DNA of 64,000 nucleotides. It comes from Lophius americanus (taxonomy: Eukaryota > Chordata > Actinopteri > Lophiiformes > Lophiidae). Location of the stretch: positions 3,964,501 through 4,028,500 of the forward strand of contig JBBDHG010000061.1 in assembly GCA_037951165.1 (NCBI GenBank), read 5' to 3'. Numbering within the stretch: the stretch's first letter is position 1; the number at the start of each line of letters is the position of its first letter. Positions 12,629 to 24,622 of this stretch are shown here, piece after piece. Both the position numbers and the translations under genes were made by a program. The notes below the pieces were generated by a model. The model searched no databases. It was not told where the DNA came from and was given only the letters and a program-made list of their open reading frames with translations.

Positions 12629-14250
12629 TCAATAGCGTGAGTTTAAAATTAGAAAACAATCCGAGACTGCGTGCCTCAATCACTATTGTAACGAAAAGCA
12701 TACCAGTCAGGAAAGACTATGAGGCCCCTCGGCAATATCCATCAACATTCGAAATTCCGAAAGCGTAAACGCGCGAGGATTGATACACCAGTGCCAGAAT
12801 GGATGATTATGTTGAGAGATTCCCAAATGGAAGGGGCAGCTAAGGAGAACGCCCCATCGCCTCAGGTCCGGTGCTGGTCAGGAGGTTGGTGTCCGATGAG
12901 TTGAGGCTGCGGGATGGACGTGTGGTAGTCGAACTGGTCAATATAACTTCTTTCCCTAATACATAAAATGTATCTGAATCTCCGTTATCCTAGCTACATA
13001 TTTGTGACGGTACCTTTTCCCCTTCCCCTCCATTAACATGCTGTGACCACATACATATTACTTAAATCCCAGATCCCCAGATTGTGAGTATCATCTCAGT
13101 CCAATTGAGCAAAGTGATGGGACATAATAAGTTGTATTTTGTTTTATTTAGATTTTTTTAATTCATGATATTGTCAGATTTAAATAAATGAACAAATAGT
13201 CCTTATATGGCTACATTGAAGAAAGTGGAGATCTATCTGAAAATATTTATTAACTCTTCCTTGGCATAGGATCCACCCACATAAATCAGCCTCTCATCGG
13301 GATCCCTGATAAAAGTATTCAAAGACTTCAGTATGTTCAAAGCAGTGCTGCAAGGATCCTGATGAGAGTGCGAATGAAGAACACATCACACACAAACATC
13401 ACATATATTGATTTATAAAGGATAAATGACTATTACTATTATTATTATTATTATTTCAGAGGCTGACTGGAATGTCTCAAAAAGACTTGTTGCTATCATT
13501 TGTAGACTCACATAATTATATCTTCTATGTTTCTGCCTGTGAAGTAAAATCCCCACCAGCACAACATAAGTAATAGTACATTTTAGGTTATAAGCGAATA
13601 TGTAGCCCATTCTCTAAGATGATTTAAGTTATACAGAGGAAACATAAGATACTAAAGGACAAAACAGTGTAAAACAAGTTTATGACAGATATTGGAAATT
13701 TTTGAAAAACAGGAAAAAAAAGTATTTTATTTTTTTATTAAAAAAAAGAAAGAAATCTGACTGTTTGTGATTCCCTGTCAGAAATACTGTAGGTTGATGA
13801 TATGGTCATAAAAACAGGTATCAATACAACTTTTGTAGTTGAGTTACTATTCAAACACATTAAGGAGGTCGAATTTGGTCCAAAAGCTTAGCAGGAATGT
13901 GTAAATCCTATAAAGTTTTACTCCATTTATTCTTACATAATAGGACATACAAGTTGGCAGTTTGGAATAAGAAGTGGACATTTATTAGATCAAAACGTTC
14001 ACAACAAAGTATTAAAAGTATTGGCTCACTGGGGCAATGGGTAATGGGTGGTGCTGGGAGTTCACTCTTATGATATGCAAAACCACAGACTCAATCTTTA
14101 GCCCATGTGTGTGAATGTATTTTCTGTTTGGTTGGGGTGACCCTCCTCGGCCTCCTCATCCTGGGTTGGGGGTGACTTAAGAAATCTAACTGTGTCTCCT
14201 TCCTGCAGAGTTCAGAGGGGTGGGAATGTAACGACTATGAAACAATCATA
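12629..14250. other. Intergenic DNA between atp6v1a and wasf3
   Basis: Mostly AT-rich, with an L2 fragment at 13290-13405 and a short (ATT)n at about 13430-13455. On the plus strand, 12719-12904 is an open frame of 61 codons with a basic start (FRKRKRARIDTPVPEWM). It is divergent to atp6v1a and about 150 bases from its first exon. The basic patch followed by a PEW motif is vaguely like transposon-derived SANT-type proteins, but I cannot assign it and do not call it a gene. Confidence 0.45.
13290..13405 (+). mobile_element. Fragment of an L2-type LINE, same family as the copy at 30.5-32.2 kb
   Basis: The DNA here aligns base for base, with few differences, to about 31808-31910 inside the L2 reverse-transcriptase frame. 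Both share GGATCCCTGATAAAAG, then TCAGTATGTTCAAA and GTGCTGCAAGGATCCTGATG, followed by AACACATCAC. Only about 110 bases remain. Confidence 0.8.
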
Positions 14251-14259
14251 AACTAACTT

Positions 14260-14265
14260 TTTATT
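14260..14265 (-). terminator. Candidate poly(A) signal for wasf3
   Basis: AATAAA on the minus strand, about 360 bases beyond the wasf3 stop codon. It is tentative because other hexamers are possible in this AT-rich DNA. Confidence 0.3.
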
Positions 14266-14627
14266 TCCCTTATTCGCTTTTTCTCCCTATTAATGCTGCT
14301 TCCTCTCCTCCGTCCCTGTCTAGCAATTGGAGGAGCAGCCAAATAAAAACCGAGAGCTACTCTGTAAAGACAGAGAATAAATAGGCTGTCATTCAGACCT
14401 GCTGAAAAATGTAATTGAATTTTTTCTAGGTCCATCTTTCACCCTCTCAACTCATAGTTTTACCATATTTATGCTTCTCAACAGACAAACAAATCAATAA
14501 ATCCGATGAAACATGACCGCGTAGGCAGCGGTAACACAATAAGTGAAGGTACTGAAACATCGCTGGGGGGGGTGGGTAGAGTCCACCAGATTGAGCAATC
14601 GAATAAAGCATCATTTAAACCATTTGT

Positions 14628-17600
14628 TCAATCCGACCACTTGTTGTCATCCAGCTCAGATTCGTCCTCAGAGTAACTGTACTCCACGGCGATACGGCGA
14701 GACAGGATGGTGGCAACATCATTTCCCACCAGCTCCTGCTTATTCTGCTGCTCCTGCTGCTCTTGAACTTTCTTCAGCTGGATGCCTGGATAAAGAGCAC
14801 GTTCAGAATAAGAAGAAGAAATAAGGTCATGCATTTCACACCCCATGCACAGGGTCACATGCAAGGCCGCATATAGCTTTATATAGCGTCTGCTTTCTTC
14901 TGAGTCCGACTCACCTATGCGGATGGCGGACAGTAGGTCACTTCTCGTACCTCCCACTGGTTTCATCTCAGCTCGGCCATCTACGCTGTTTCCAGCTAGA
15001 TGTGAGGACGAAGCTGGCGGAGGGAGAGGTGGAGGAGGAGGGACCATGCGTGGCCCTGGAGGAGGTACAGGTGGCAGTGGGTAGCAGGGGCCGACTCCAT
15101 TATGGAGGAGTGTTTGTGGTAGGGCACCCAGAAGAAACCCAAAGTCTGTCTGGGCTGATGGGATGAGCGGGCCTGGTGTAGATGGTGGGGGGCCATTGCT
15201 GGTTGACAGTGAGAGAGGGAAGATTATATTTTTCATTGACATCATATTTATGTCTCTCTCTGTGTGGGTTAAGCTGCAAACACACTTGTAATCTGTAGGT
15301 AGATGCAGTGAACTGTTCATCCTGTCTGCAGTGTGAGGTTGTGTTGGGGCGCAGGTTACTCTTTTGTAGTGGACATCAATGCTGTCATACTCATGCTCCA
15401 CCGGTGACGAGGAGTGGGCGTTCCTGGGCACATAATCATGGGACCTGACATAATTACAAGCAGCGTGGGGAGGCACTGGAGGGATGGGGTAGTCCAGTAG
15501 TTCAGGCCTGGGTAAACAATGAAAGACAGAGCTTCTCATTCAGATGCTTTAACATATTCCGATTGTTGAAAGATCAAAAATAAAGCTATAAACAACAGAG
15601 ATGTTGGAGCCAGTATGTATTTGTGTCCTATCTTTTGACATTAGGATCTACACCTCACTTAAGTCCAATTTGTATTTCATTTTCTCTAATCTCCGTCCTT
15701 TATTTTATCATATATCAAAAAAATCTCAATTTTGCTTCAATTATCATGATTCTCAATACAATTCAGTTATATAATACATTTAAGGACATAAGTTAAGAAC
15801 ATACTTTATTCATTGGATTGGGCAAAATTCCGGTGTCACAGCGGCAACAAGTTACTCATCGATTTTAATGGCAGTGGGTAGAAATGATTAAATATGTCTT
15901 ATATGTCAACCGGGAACAGCAGAGCATTAATGGTCTGTCGCTGAATATTCGTCTGTAGCTTTTCACAGTCTGAAACAGTGGGTGAGAGGGGTTGTCCATG
16001 ATGTCCAGAAGTCTGGACAGTATCCCTCTCTCTGCTACACATTTCAGAGGTACCAGGCAGACCCAGTGACAGACAGACACGGTCCTTTTTCTACAGTTTG
16101 TCAACCCTAGTTTTCTGTTGTATTATTAAACAGAACAAGCATCTTTAATATTGATTCCAATTTGAAAGCATATTCATACTTTGTCATCAAATAAGCACCG
16201 ACCTGCCATCTGGGGAGAGTGACCCTTCAGATGATGCCCCAGGCCCAAGAGTTTCTGGATGTTGGTGATCGGGGCGAAGCTCTTTATCAAATGCCATCAC
16301 GTTCCATTCTTGCCTGCGGTTGTGAGCCTTTCTCACCTTCTTCACCTCACGCTGAAGGGTGCCGCTATCCATAGATCGCTTCTGTTCCTGGAAAGTTGGA
16401 CGGAAGAGCAGAAAAGGAGATGAAATCTACCTGCTGATTAAATACATAAGGATAAAGGCAGATGTAGAGAGCACACTCACTCGTTGCATCCTCCTTTCTC
16501 TCCTCGTGTCATCTGTGTCTTGTAGCATTTTCTCCTTCCATAAGTCAAAAAAGTATGACGGGTCTGAGTAGAATTTCATTGCATCAGTGGAATCCTCTCT
16601 GTATTTGTAGAAAAATAGCATCATAGATTGAATCAGGCAAATTAACTAAAAATCTGCCCTGATCAGAGAGTTTTTCTAAGGTGGGCTGTACCTGAAGGCA
16701 GTGAGGTCACTGAGGGGAGGAGGTCCTTCACTACTGCTGTACATTGAAGCCACCGAGTTTGGAGTAGTGTCTCTGGACAAAACCTGTTGGTCCTGCACAG
16801 TAGAGCTTTTGAATGCCTTCCTCATGTTTATGTCCCGAAGAGAGACTGCAAACAGTAACACGGAAATTTCAGTTTATGTAATTCAGGTGACCTTGAATGC
16901 ATCAACAAAGGAACTGAATAGAACTAACCCTCCTCCACACTGGAGTCCAGCTTTGTGACCTTTACAGCTAGCCGGTCGATGCGGTCCTGGAGAGAGTTGG
17001 CACGCCCATAAAAGGTGTTGGCCTCATTAAAAAGCTCTCCAAAAACATTTTCTGCATGTTTACCTAGAACCAAAGAAAATATCCACAAAGACGGGAGGGA
17101 AAAAGGGAGTTCTTCATTAATAAAAAGGTGAATCTTGATATTGAAGAAAGTGCAGCACAAATCTCAGACATTAACTAGCAATTTTATGTGTCTATATATC
17201 TCAGAATCCATTATATTTCTCTGTATTAAACACTATTAGGGCTTTTTTTTTTTTTTAGAATGAATGAATGGGACACGTCAAAAGACCTCAAATCCTGTTA
17301 ATGTAGAAGCTACCATTGAACTGCCTGTATTTGTTGTTTCCATCCACCCACTCTCCATCTTACCCTCCTGTACAAGGCTTTACGGTAAGCTCTAAGCTCC
17401 CATATCTTCACTAAATCCACACACACAACCACAAATCCACACACACACAAACCAGACTATCCGTGGGCCAGATGTCCAGGAGTAAATTTGCTTCCAGGAA
17501 TAGCTCCACGTTTTACCTACCTTTGGGACACATTTCCACTTACCAATTGTAATTCCCTGTGCAACAATAACTGACAAGTATACCAGGGCTTTAATAAACA

Positions 17601-18340
17601 GTGACAAATATATTGCTGCATTCATCTATCAGCTATATTTCATGGTTCTGGACAGTGGGTGGAAGCCACTATTAAATACTAACAGGCCATCTCGGATTGT
17701 TAATGTTTTTAGGATCTAAATGGTATGAATGGTTTGATAGGATTTCTCAAACTTTGCCCATTTACTTATACAAGTCAATGTAACATTGCATAAGGTGGTA
17801 TTGTTACCATAGGGCAGTATTGGATGCAGTAGTAATTTATGAGTTTTGGTACACAAGCACAGTTTTGCCATACTGTTTTTGGTGTATCCTCTCTGCTTAC
17901 AAAGGAGAAGTATTTCAAAATGCCATTATCAATTCATCTGAGCGACCCTAAGTGCTGATCTGGTATTGATATTTAATGACCAAAAAAGGGCTTGGCTTTT
18001 GTTTTCAAAACGAACTGCGTGTTAAACAAATAGAATAATAGGATAGAATCTTTGACTCAATGTAATATTCCTGCTTTCATAGATTTTTACCGTCGTACAT
18101 TTAATGGCTAGGTTTTCTGATGATTTTGCTCAAAAGTTGGCGGCTGAAATGGTCTGACGTAAACAAAGCACATAAACATGGATAAGTATTATTAGCTATG
18201 ATCTTACTCAGACTACTGAGCTGACGGATGATGGCGGACAGCGTATTGTTGGTTACACATTCCAGCTCGTTTCCAATCCCATCAGGCACTGCGCCCTGGC
18301 ACAGGTGGTGAGGCTCAATGTTTCCCTTGATTAGAGGCAT
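14628..18340 (-). CDS. wasf3: wasf3 (WAVE3), Arp2/3-activating scaffold of the WAVE complex
   Basis: WAVE-family protein that links Rac signalling to Arp2/3-driven actin branching at the cell edge. Eight coding exons: 18340-18208, 17063-16929, 16845-16692, 16598-16481, 16387-16203, 15507-15286, 15198-14915, 14785-14628. All joins are GT-AG and in frame; the total is 462 aa, against about 502 in human WASF3. Seen: start MPLIKGNIEPHHLC and SLQDRIDRLAVKV (SCAR homology domain, about 1-175, with SYFFDLWKEKMLQDT); basic patch REVKKVRKAHNRRQEW at about 193-208; GASSEGSLSPD; a proline-rich region at about 242-395; WH2 motif TRSDLLSAIRIG at 400-411; central helix NDVATILSRRIAVEY at 432-446; acidic tail ending DDNKWSD with Trp460. 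The basic patch matches WASF3 better than WASF1 or WASF2 as I recall them. Which fish paralogue (a or b) is unknown. Confidence 0.93.
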
Positions 18341-18369
18341 TACCGCTTCTCACATCTTGGCCACAGCAC
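18341..18369 (-). other. wasf3: Possible 5'UTR part of the first coding exon of wasf3
   Basis: A CCCAGCAG acceptor ends at about 18370, which would put 29 untranslated bases before the wasf3 ATG. This implies an upstream untranslated exon, which I could not locate. A transposon relic starts only about 70 bases further on, so that exon must lie beyond the repeats. Confidence 0.35.
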
Positions 18370-18439
18370 CTGCTGGGTAACAGGATCAGCTGTGACATAA
18401 AGCAACATCTTCAGCATCCAAACATGGTGTATAAATGCA

Positions 18440-19160
18440 TTGGTAACATACAATGATCAACCATTACATTATAATCACTGAGAGGTGAAATGGAAAGCAT
18501 CAGTTTTCTGGTTATGATGACAGTGGTTCTGATAAAGTCGCTGCAATGACAACCTGTGCATTTGCAGCTTTTTGCGTATGAGGCTGAATGGTTATAGTGC
18601 CCATGCTGACTTCTGTCCACGGCAGAAAATGCTTACAATGGAGAAGTCGGCTTCAGAATTGGAACATGGAGCAGTAGAAGAAGGTAGCTTAGTCGCATTA
18701 GTCATGTTTTCTGTTACGTCCCGTGGTCATTATGTGCATCAATTAACTGGGAAGGGAAGGCACCGGGATGCACTATGGAAAGAAGACCAGTTGGGGGACG
18801 TAGTATAATGGTTTGGGCGATGTTCTGTTTGGGAACCTTGGGTCCTACCATTCAAGTGTATGTTACTTCGACAAGTACCACCTACATAAACATTGTTGCA
18901 GACAAAGTACTATTCTTCATAGAACCTGAATTCCATAAAGTCACGCGACTCTTTCAGCTAAATTGTGCTATATTGCAAAAATGGTTCTGGACTTTTTGAG
19001 CAACACAAAAGTTCAAGGTGTTGACTTGAACTCCAAATTTCCAAAATCTCAATCAAATTGAGCATTTTTCGGAATTTTTCGGAAGAGACAAACAGGTCTG
19101 AACCATAAAGGCTCTACCTCACAACTTATCAGCCTTGCGGCCCCATATTGATGGACGTTA
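18440..19160 (+). mobile_element. Decayed Tc1/mariner-type transposon relic
   Basis: The plus strand shows transposase-like blocks with several frame breaks: MEKSASELEHGAVEEG near 18640-18685, GRSIMVWAMFCLGTLGP at about 18796-18846, then TTYINIVADKVLFFIEP at about 18878-18928. Traces of a LNQIEH-type block lie near 19050. The 5' part (CAACCATTACATTATAATCA and on) fits the untranslated leader of this abundant fish repeat as I remember it. The D-D-E residues are not all present, so it is inactive. It lies just upstream of wasf3 in the opposite orientation. Confidence 0.75.
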
Positions 19161-19860
19161 AATGTAAAATGTGGTTTGTGACCTTGTGTCAGTCACTCGT
19201 GGGTTGCTCATTAGGTGTAAGGTGACAACATTTGTGTGTAGTGGTGGACTACAGTGTGACCATTTTGTGTTGTGGTCGTTGCAGTCCAATTTTGGTGTGG
19301 TCACTTGTGCTACTACAGTCATGAATTCAGTGTAAGTTAATGGTGTTGACATTGAGTGGTTGGGATGTAGTCGATCCACTGATCAGTGGATCTTGGAGTG
19401 GTGGGTGATGCTTTAAGTGTGTGGTAGAGGACCACATGGTGTCCATTTTGTGTTGTGTTAGTTCACTTTAGTTTGGGTGTCGTGTTGTTGAGATGACCGT
19501 TCCAGTTTATGAATGTTGCACTCCACTTTTGTGTTGGTCACATATGTTACTGTACTGGTGTTGGTAAATCCAGTAGCTTTGTTTCGGTTTTGTCATGGTT
19601 TACACCTCATGGTGGTAGCCACTTTGCGAACAGTGGCAGTGCTAATTTTGCTAGTTGTGTATTGGCTGCTCGTTTTTTAATGGTGGCAGCACCTTTGGTG
19701 GCCCATATTCATATAAGGGCCCCTTTGGTCTCCATTTCACTCAAATTGACACCTTTTTGTGAACAGCCTTCCTTGTTGTTGGTTTCATATTGGGGCTTGA
19801 TCTGATCAGCTCAGTGAAGTGTTGGTTTCCTAGGAGTCTAGTGTCTCTCTGCTCTATTAG
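19161..19860. other. GT-rich, low-complexity repeat-like DNA
   Basis: The plus strand is strongly T- and G-rich. It has loosely repeated phrases such as CATTTTGTGTTGTG (19260 and 19443 areas) and GTGTGGTCACTTGTG, as in a decayed tandem or retroelement-derived repeat. Open frames here show no recognisable protein. Confidence 0.4.
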
Positions 19861-20394
19861 TGTTATAACCCCTTTCCACAGAGAATAGAATAGAATAGAA
19901 TTTCTTTTACTAATCACCAGAAGGGGACATTTAGTGGTGGTCTATTATATACACTTTATGTCAATGAATAAATACTATGCTTTTAGTTTGTCATTTCATT
20001 TATTGCTATATTGGTGAGACATTTATGATGGGGAACTTGTATGTGACTAACAATTTATTCATTGTTTTTAAGGTCGGGTTGTTATGGTTGTATTTGTTGT
20101 CGGCCCCCTCCTTCCCTCCTTTCTTTCGGAATCTGTTCAGCATCAGGAATGCCTATGAGGTTCACCTGGGCTGAAGACAGGCTTAACCGCTCTTGTTCCA
20201 GCATGAGAGGCCGAGGCTTCTGGAGTGGGGACTGCTGGTTGTAATGCCTGTGATTTTTAACTGCTGTTGTTTGGTCTTATTTAAGTATATGTGTTGTTTA
20301 TTTTTCCATGTCATTAAATCCCATGTTTTTTTTTTTTTTTTGCAGGGTCAGTATTTTTAGCCCCTAAGGGCCGCTTTAAGTTTGGGGTGTAACA
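19861..20394 (+). mobile_element. Candidate solo LTR of a retrotransposon
   Basis: The block begins TGTTATAACCCC and ends GGGGTGTAACA, imperfect inverted ends of TG...CA type. Inside are a (GAATA)n tract at 19881-19902, an ATTAAA poly(A)-type hexamer near 20310, a run of T, and a TAGCCCCTAAGGGCC motif. The length of about 534 bases fits a Gypsy-type LTR. No clear target-site duplication is visible (ATTAG before, ACATG after) and no internal genes adjoin it, so this is a hypothesis. Confidence 0.35.
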
Positions 20395-20619
20395 ACATGT
20401 AGACTGCAGGAGGCTGAGATCACACTGGCAGTCTTCTGCTGAGTCACTGTCGTTCCATCAACCTGGGGCCAACTCAGTGTTAGCCTTTGATTTCAGAACA
20501 TTTACTTTTTCCCTTTTACCTGAGTAAACCATATGAATCAATTAACATCAGTAACAGTAGGTCTGCTTGAGTAAAGTAGGTGTGTACCCTTGCCTGCTCT
20601 TGATGTAATGACATGTAGA

Positions 20620-21115
20620 TTATAGCGATGTACCTATAGCAATTTTCCGATACCGATTTTGGCTGATTGCAATTTTTTTTTATTATTATTAAAAATCATA
20701 ATTAATAATGTAATCTAAGTGCTCTTATTTTGAAGGATTACAGTGGAAGTAACAAGGCAGGTCGGCATTGTGTTATGTGTATGTATTCTGACCTGCTGAA
20801 ATTAATATACTCTCCATCCTCCCCGCCGTGCGTTACTTAAACCAATTCTATGACATTTCTAGCCGAAAATAAAACTTTGTAAGCATTGTTCAATCCATTA
20901 TACGTTATATGTTGGCTTTGTTCAGTGAGTTCAGGGTGTGTGGCTGGGCTCAAGTGTGGCTGCCTCTGCTCGGCCGATTGCCGATTTCATCAAACTTGGC
21001 CTGTCGGCGCCGATCGATCGCCCGGCCTATCGATCGAGCCACCGATCGATAGGCCGATTAGATCATTACTTGATTATATCATTACTTGTAAATTCGATTA
21101 GATCAAGTAATGATG
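20620..21115. repeat. Interspersed repeat with nested GC-rich and AT-rich hairpins
   Basis: Degenerate CCGAT/GGCCGAT words run from about 20650 to 21060. Two inverted repeats are exact. One has arms 21023-21036 and 21043-21056 (14 bp, CGGCCTATCGATCG, 6-base loop). The other has arms 21062-21074 and 21102-21114 (13 bp, ATCATTACTTGAT). The pattern suggests a non-autonomous mobile element end, family unknown. Confidence 0.55.
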
Positions 21116-22577
21116 GTAATATTCAAAAAGTGTGGCATGTTGTTACTATCTATTATGTACCTATGTGAACATGATGGAGTTCAAAGTGTATGGTTGTACA
21201 CGCCCATTAATGTTTTTCCAAACAGCAACGTCTGCTTTAGCTTCTTACCGTGGACTTAATGCGAGGGTTTTACTGAAAGAAAATTTTGGCACAGGAAGAA
21301 AATGTACCTAATTTATTCCACAGTTTACTGCCTTAACACTTCAGACTTGCTCGTCAGTTCTCTCCACCTTGGAGGCATTCTGACCCAGATTTTGGTTCTT
21401 AAACGTCTTAACAGTAGGTAACTTTTTCAGTGTGCAAACACTAAACATGAAGCTTAAAAACTTAAACACACAAATGAGTAGCTATCCTACCAGGTACTTG
21501 CAGTTGGTTAAGCTTGTTCTGTTCTTCCTCATCAGTCAAACCCGAGTCCAACGTGTTTGGTCCTCTTTAAACATGACTTTGTCAGCCCGCTGCAGTGTGG
21601 TGGCAGTGACGGCGATCACACTGGAAAGAAATGTCTTTGGTCCAGATCACAGCTTGAGCCATGAGGGGATTTGGTCAAGAGATTTACTCCCTTCATCCAA
21701 TCAAAGTCGTCATGGCAGCAGTTCCACATCCAGAGTTATATTTCAGCATCAGTCCTATTTTCATCGACCACAATCAGCAGCTGCTTTCTATGAATTAGAT
21801 ATAAACATTGCAATTTCTAATTACTGATAATGACAGATGACACAATGCATCTAATGAACGCTACCTTTATTAATTAATATGTTCGTCACATTATTTGATT
21901 GATAATTGAGTTTGCTCACATTTCTTGGCTATTATGAAATCGTACTAAGGTAACTTTTTTCTCCGACTTAGAGTCCAAAACTGCTAACGAACTGAGACAA
22001 TGCTGAAAACCAAAACTGGAAATACTTACTTTATGGGAGGCAGGAAACAGTAAGTGTTTGGCATTATTGTTTATTTTGTTATTGTTGTGTTTATTGATCC
22101 CAGTTCAAGTTAATCCACCCAAAAAGATAGATACGCACACACACACACCACAACTTACAACTAATCTTCCGTCTATTTGTGTCAATGTTGTTTTTTTCAC
22201 ATATTTTATGATTAAATGTCAAACATGTTTTGGTCATGCAAAACACCCCCAAAAAATACATTTTTTTAAAAATTAAAAAAGTTAAGCATTTGTCTTTACA
22301 CTTACAGACATTTGTCAATTTACTCATTATTTGACTGTAAAGCGTCCCACTGCTAAAATAAAATCTACACATCATTAAATTCAGCAGCTTTTCCACATAT
22401 TGAAATTATTTCTCATGAATTGCAGCGGTTCAGAAAATATTTATATATTTATTTAAACTTCTACTTCTCCCAGTTTTTTGTTTTCAACCGTCCATTTGGC
22501 CCATAAAGCTGTATTTCAGTCCCGGGAGCTTTATTGAAATCTTAGTGGGGGAGACCTGGATTAATCATGCAATGAGG

Positions 22578-22656
22578 CACCACACATCACACACAGACAC
22601 ACACACACACACATGCACATTCCCCCGCACGCACCATCACACACAAACACACACAC
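22578..22656. repeat. (CA)n microsatellite, interrupted
   Basis: Runs of CA dinucleotide broken by CATGCACATTCCCCCGCACG; direct reading. Confidence 0.85.
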
Positions 22657-24569
22657 TGCTCTTTTCTCACAGATGGCATCATCTGGATGGACTCGTGTAA
22701 CCCAGATATGGGGGGCTTAAATCTTTGTAAGTAGCAAACCATGCTTCTATTTCTATTAATTGTTATGGTAGTATTGCTTGTTTCATAAGAACATACTTAC
22801 ATTGAACTATCTCAATGTAATTTTCCTTTTGGGATCAATACTAAGAGGGACATTTTACCAGGCAGGCAGACTATTATACTGTTCAAGAACTAATTTACAA
22901 AGTATGTTGCAAGAAAAAAAAATTTGGGGAAGGAGGATAGAAGACACTATCAGACAATATCCCAAATGGAAACATGAGGAAGTTTTTGTGGAGCTAAGAA
23001 TAAGAGGAAGAAGAAATTGAAGATGTGCACAGATTTAGCTTCTCAGCAAGCGTATGACTCCTTTAGCCCTAACCTTGTAATGGCCACAGTCCCCTGTTGT
23101 GAAGACTTGGAGGTCATCTCAGTTAGGGGGCACAGCAAGTACAACAATAAAATAATTCAACACTTTGGGAAGAATTGTTATTTCCTTTTATATTCTTGCC
23201 AACATTTAGATGAGAAGATCAGTACAACTTAAGGGACCTCAGCATGGAATAAAAACTGGAAGCAGGGGGAAACAAGAATGGTATTATGAGTATAAGTGGA
23301 GAATCCAGTTCAGAGTCGCAGCCCAGAATATCCCGTGGAACAAAGCAACATGTTGTTTGTAGTCTTTGTTTTTCATCCCAATTAGATCAACATGCTAATT
23401 GTTGCTAATCTTTTTGTTTTAAATCTTTGGCAAAGCCAGGCAAGATGTTGTATCTGTTTCTGTCTCCTGAGAGTTGCATCTAAAATAATATGCCGTTTCT
23501 GTGCAGAGGGGCCTGACCATGAAATGCCTCGTTGCAAGAGAAAAATATTTTATAATAAGATCCCAAACGTGACAAGGACTCTTTACGACAAGATTCAATT
23601 GAAGATAAAAGAAATCCTCCAGAAAACCTCAGTCCTATTTTGATTTTGATGAGTGGCCTTGTCAATCCATCCTATACTCAGGCAGGTAGAGAAGAAGCAA
23701 CTTCAGGCAAATATAATAATAAACATGAAAAAGGATAAACATGACAGACAACAAAAAACATATGTCTAGGCTAAAAAACATCCCGTATGACAGTTTCATG
23801 GTCAAACAATCAAACCAATAGATAAGCAGACCCACAATTACAGTCAGATGTTGAAAATAGATCATCACAAAATGAAAAGTTGCCGTCAATAGACAGAAAA
23901 GATTAATATTATAAAAAAAATATAAAAATATATTTTTTGAGAGATATTATGACGTTGCACCAGATTCAGGAGGGCCCACTAATAAAAAACAAAAAACTCT
24001 GAAAAAGGGGGGGAAGATTCAGGTTTACTAGTCACATTGCGATACTTGACCATCCCATCAATCCAAAAAGATTTAAAATGAAGGAAGCTGTTGCTCACAA
24101 GTCCCACAACATTATATGACTGTCAGTCACCATTTTTTCTTTCGACCAGTCCTTTAAAGTGTGATTTCAAATGTATATTCTGTCCCTGGCTGTTTTTGCA
24201 ACATCTACTCTTAAGGGTGTCAGTTTGCTGCTAAGCTGGGAAGCAAAGCATTTCATTCAGGGGTCCTCCATATTTTAGACACTGCCATAATCTCTTGGCC
24301 AGCTCAGAGATATTAACCCCAATGCTGTGCTTACCCTCTACATTATCACATCTCTGTCACTGTCTGCTAGTTTCAGACAATATAGGCAAACACCAGCTTG
24401 CCCACTTACTGCACACGGACCCCAGAACTAAAACATCTATCATCCATTACACACAGACACCGAGACCACCTCTCCTCTGATATTTCTCATCCTATTATGG
24501 CTTTCTGGTCTTACTCCATACCGATCACTGCTGGTGCCTTTTCAGCCGTTAATGTGGGAAAGTGGGTGC

Positions 24570-24622
24570 CACACACACACACACACGCCTACACACACAG
24601 AAACGCACACACGCACGCGCAC
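24570..24622. repeat. (CA)n microsatellite with CG variants
   Basis: CA-rich tract with CGCCTA and GCACGCGC interruptions; direct reading. Confidence 0.85.

Noticed and set aside
15100..15285. Extra small gene on the minus strand within wasf3
   Set aside because: It is an out-of-frame reading of wasf3 exon 7 and its neighbouring short intron.
21432..21827. 131-codon plus-strand frame as a gene
   Set aside because: No family motif, no splice context and low coding character.
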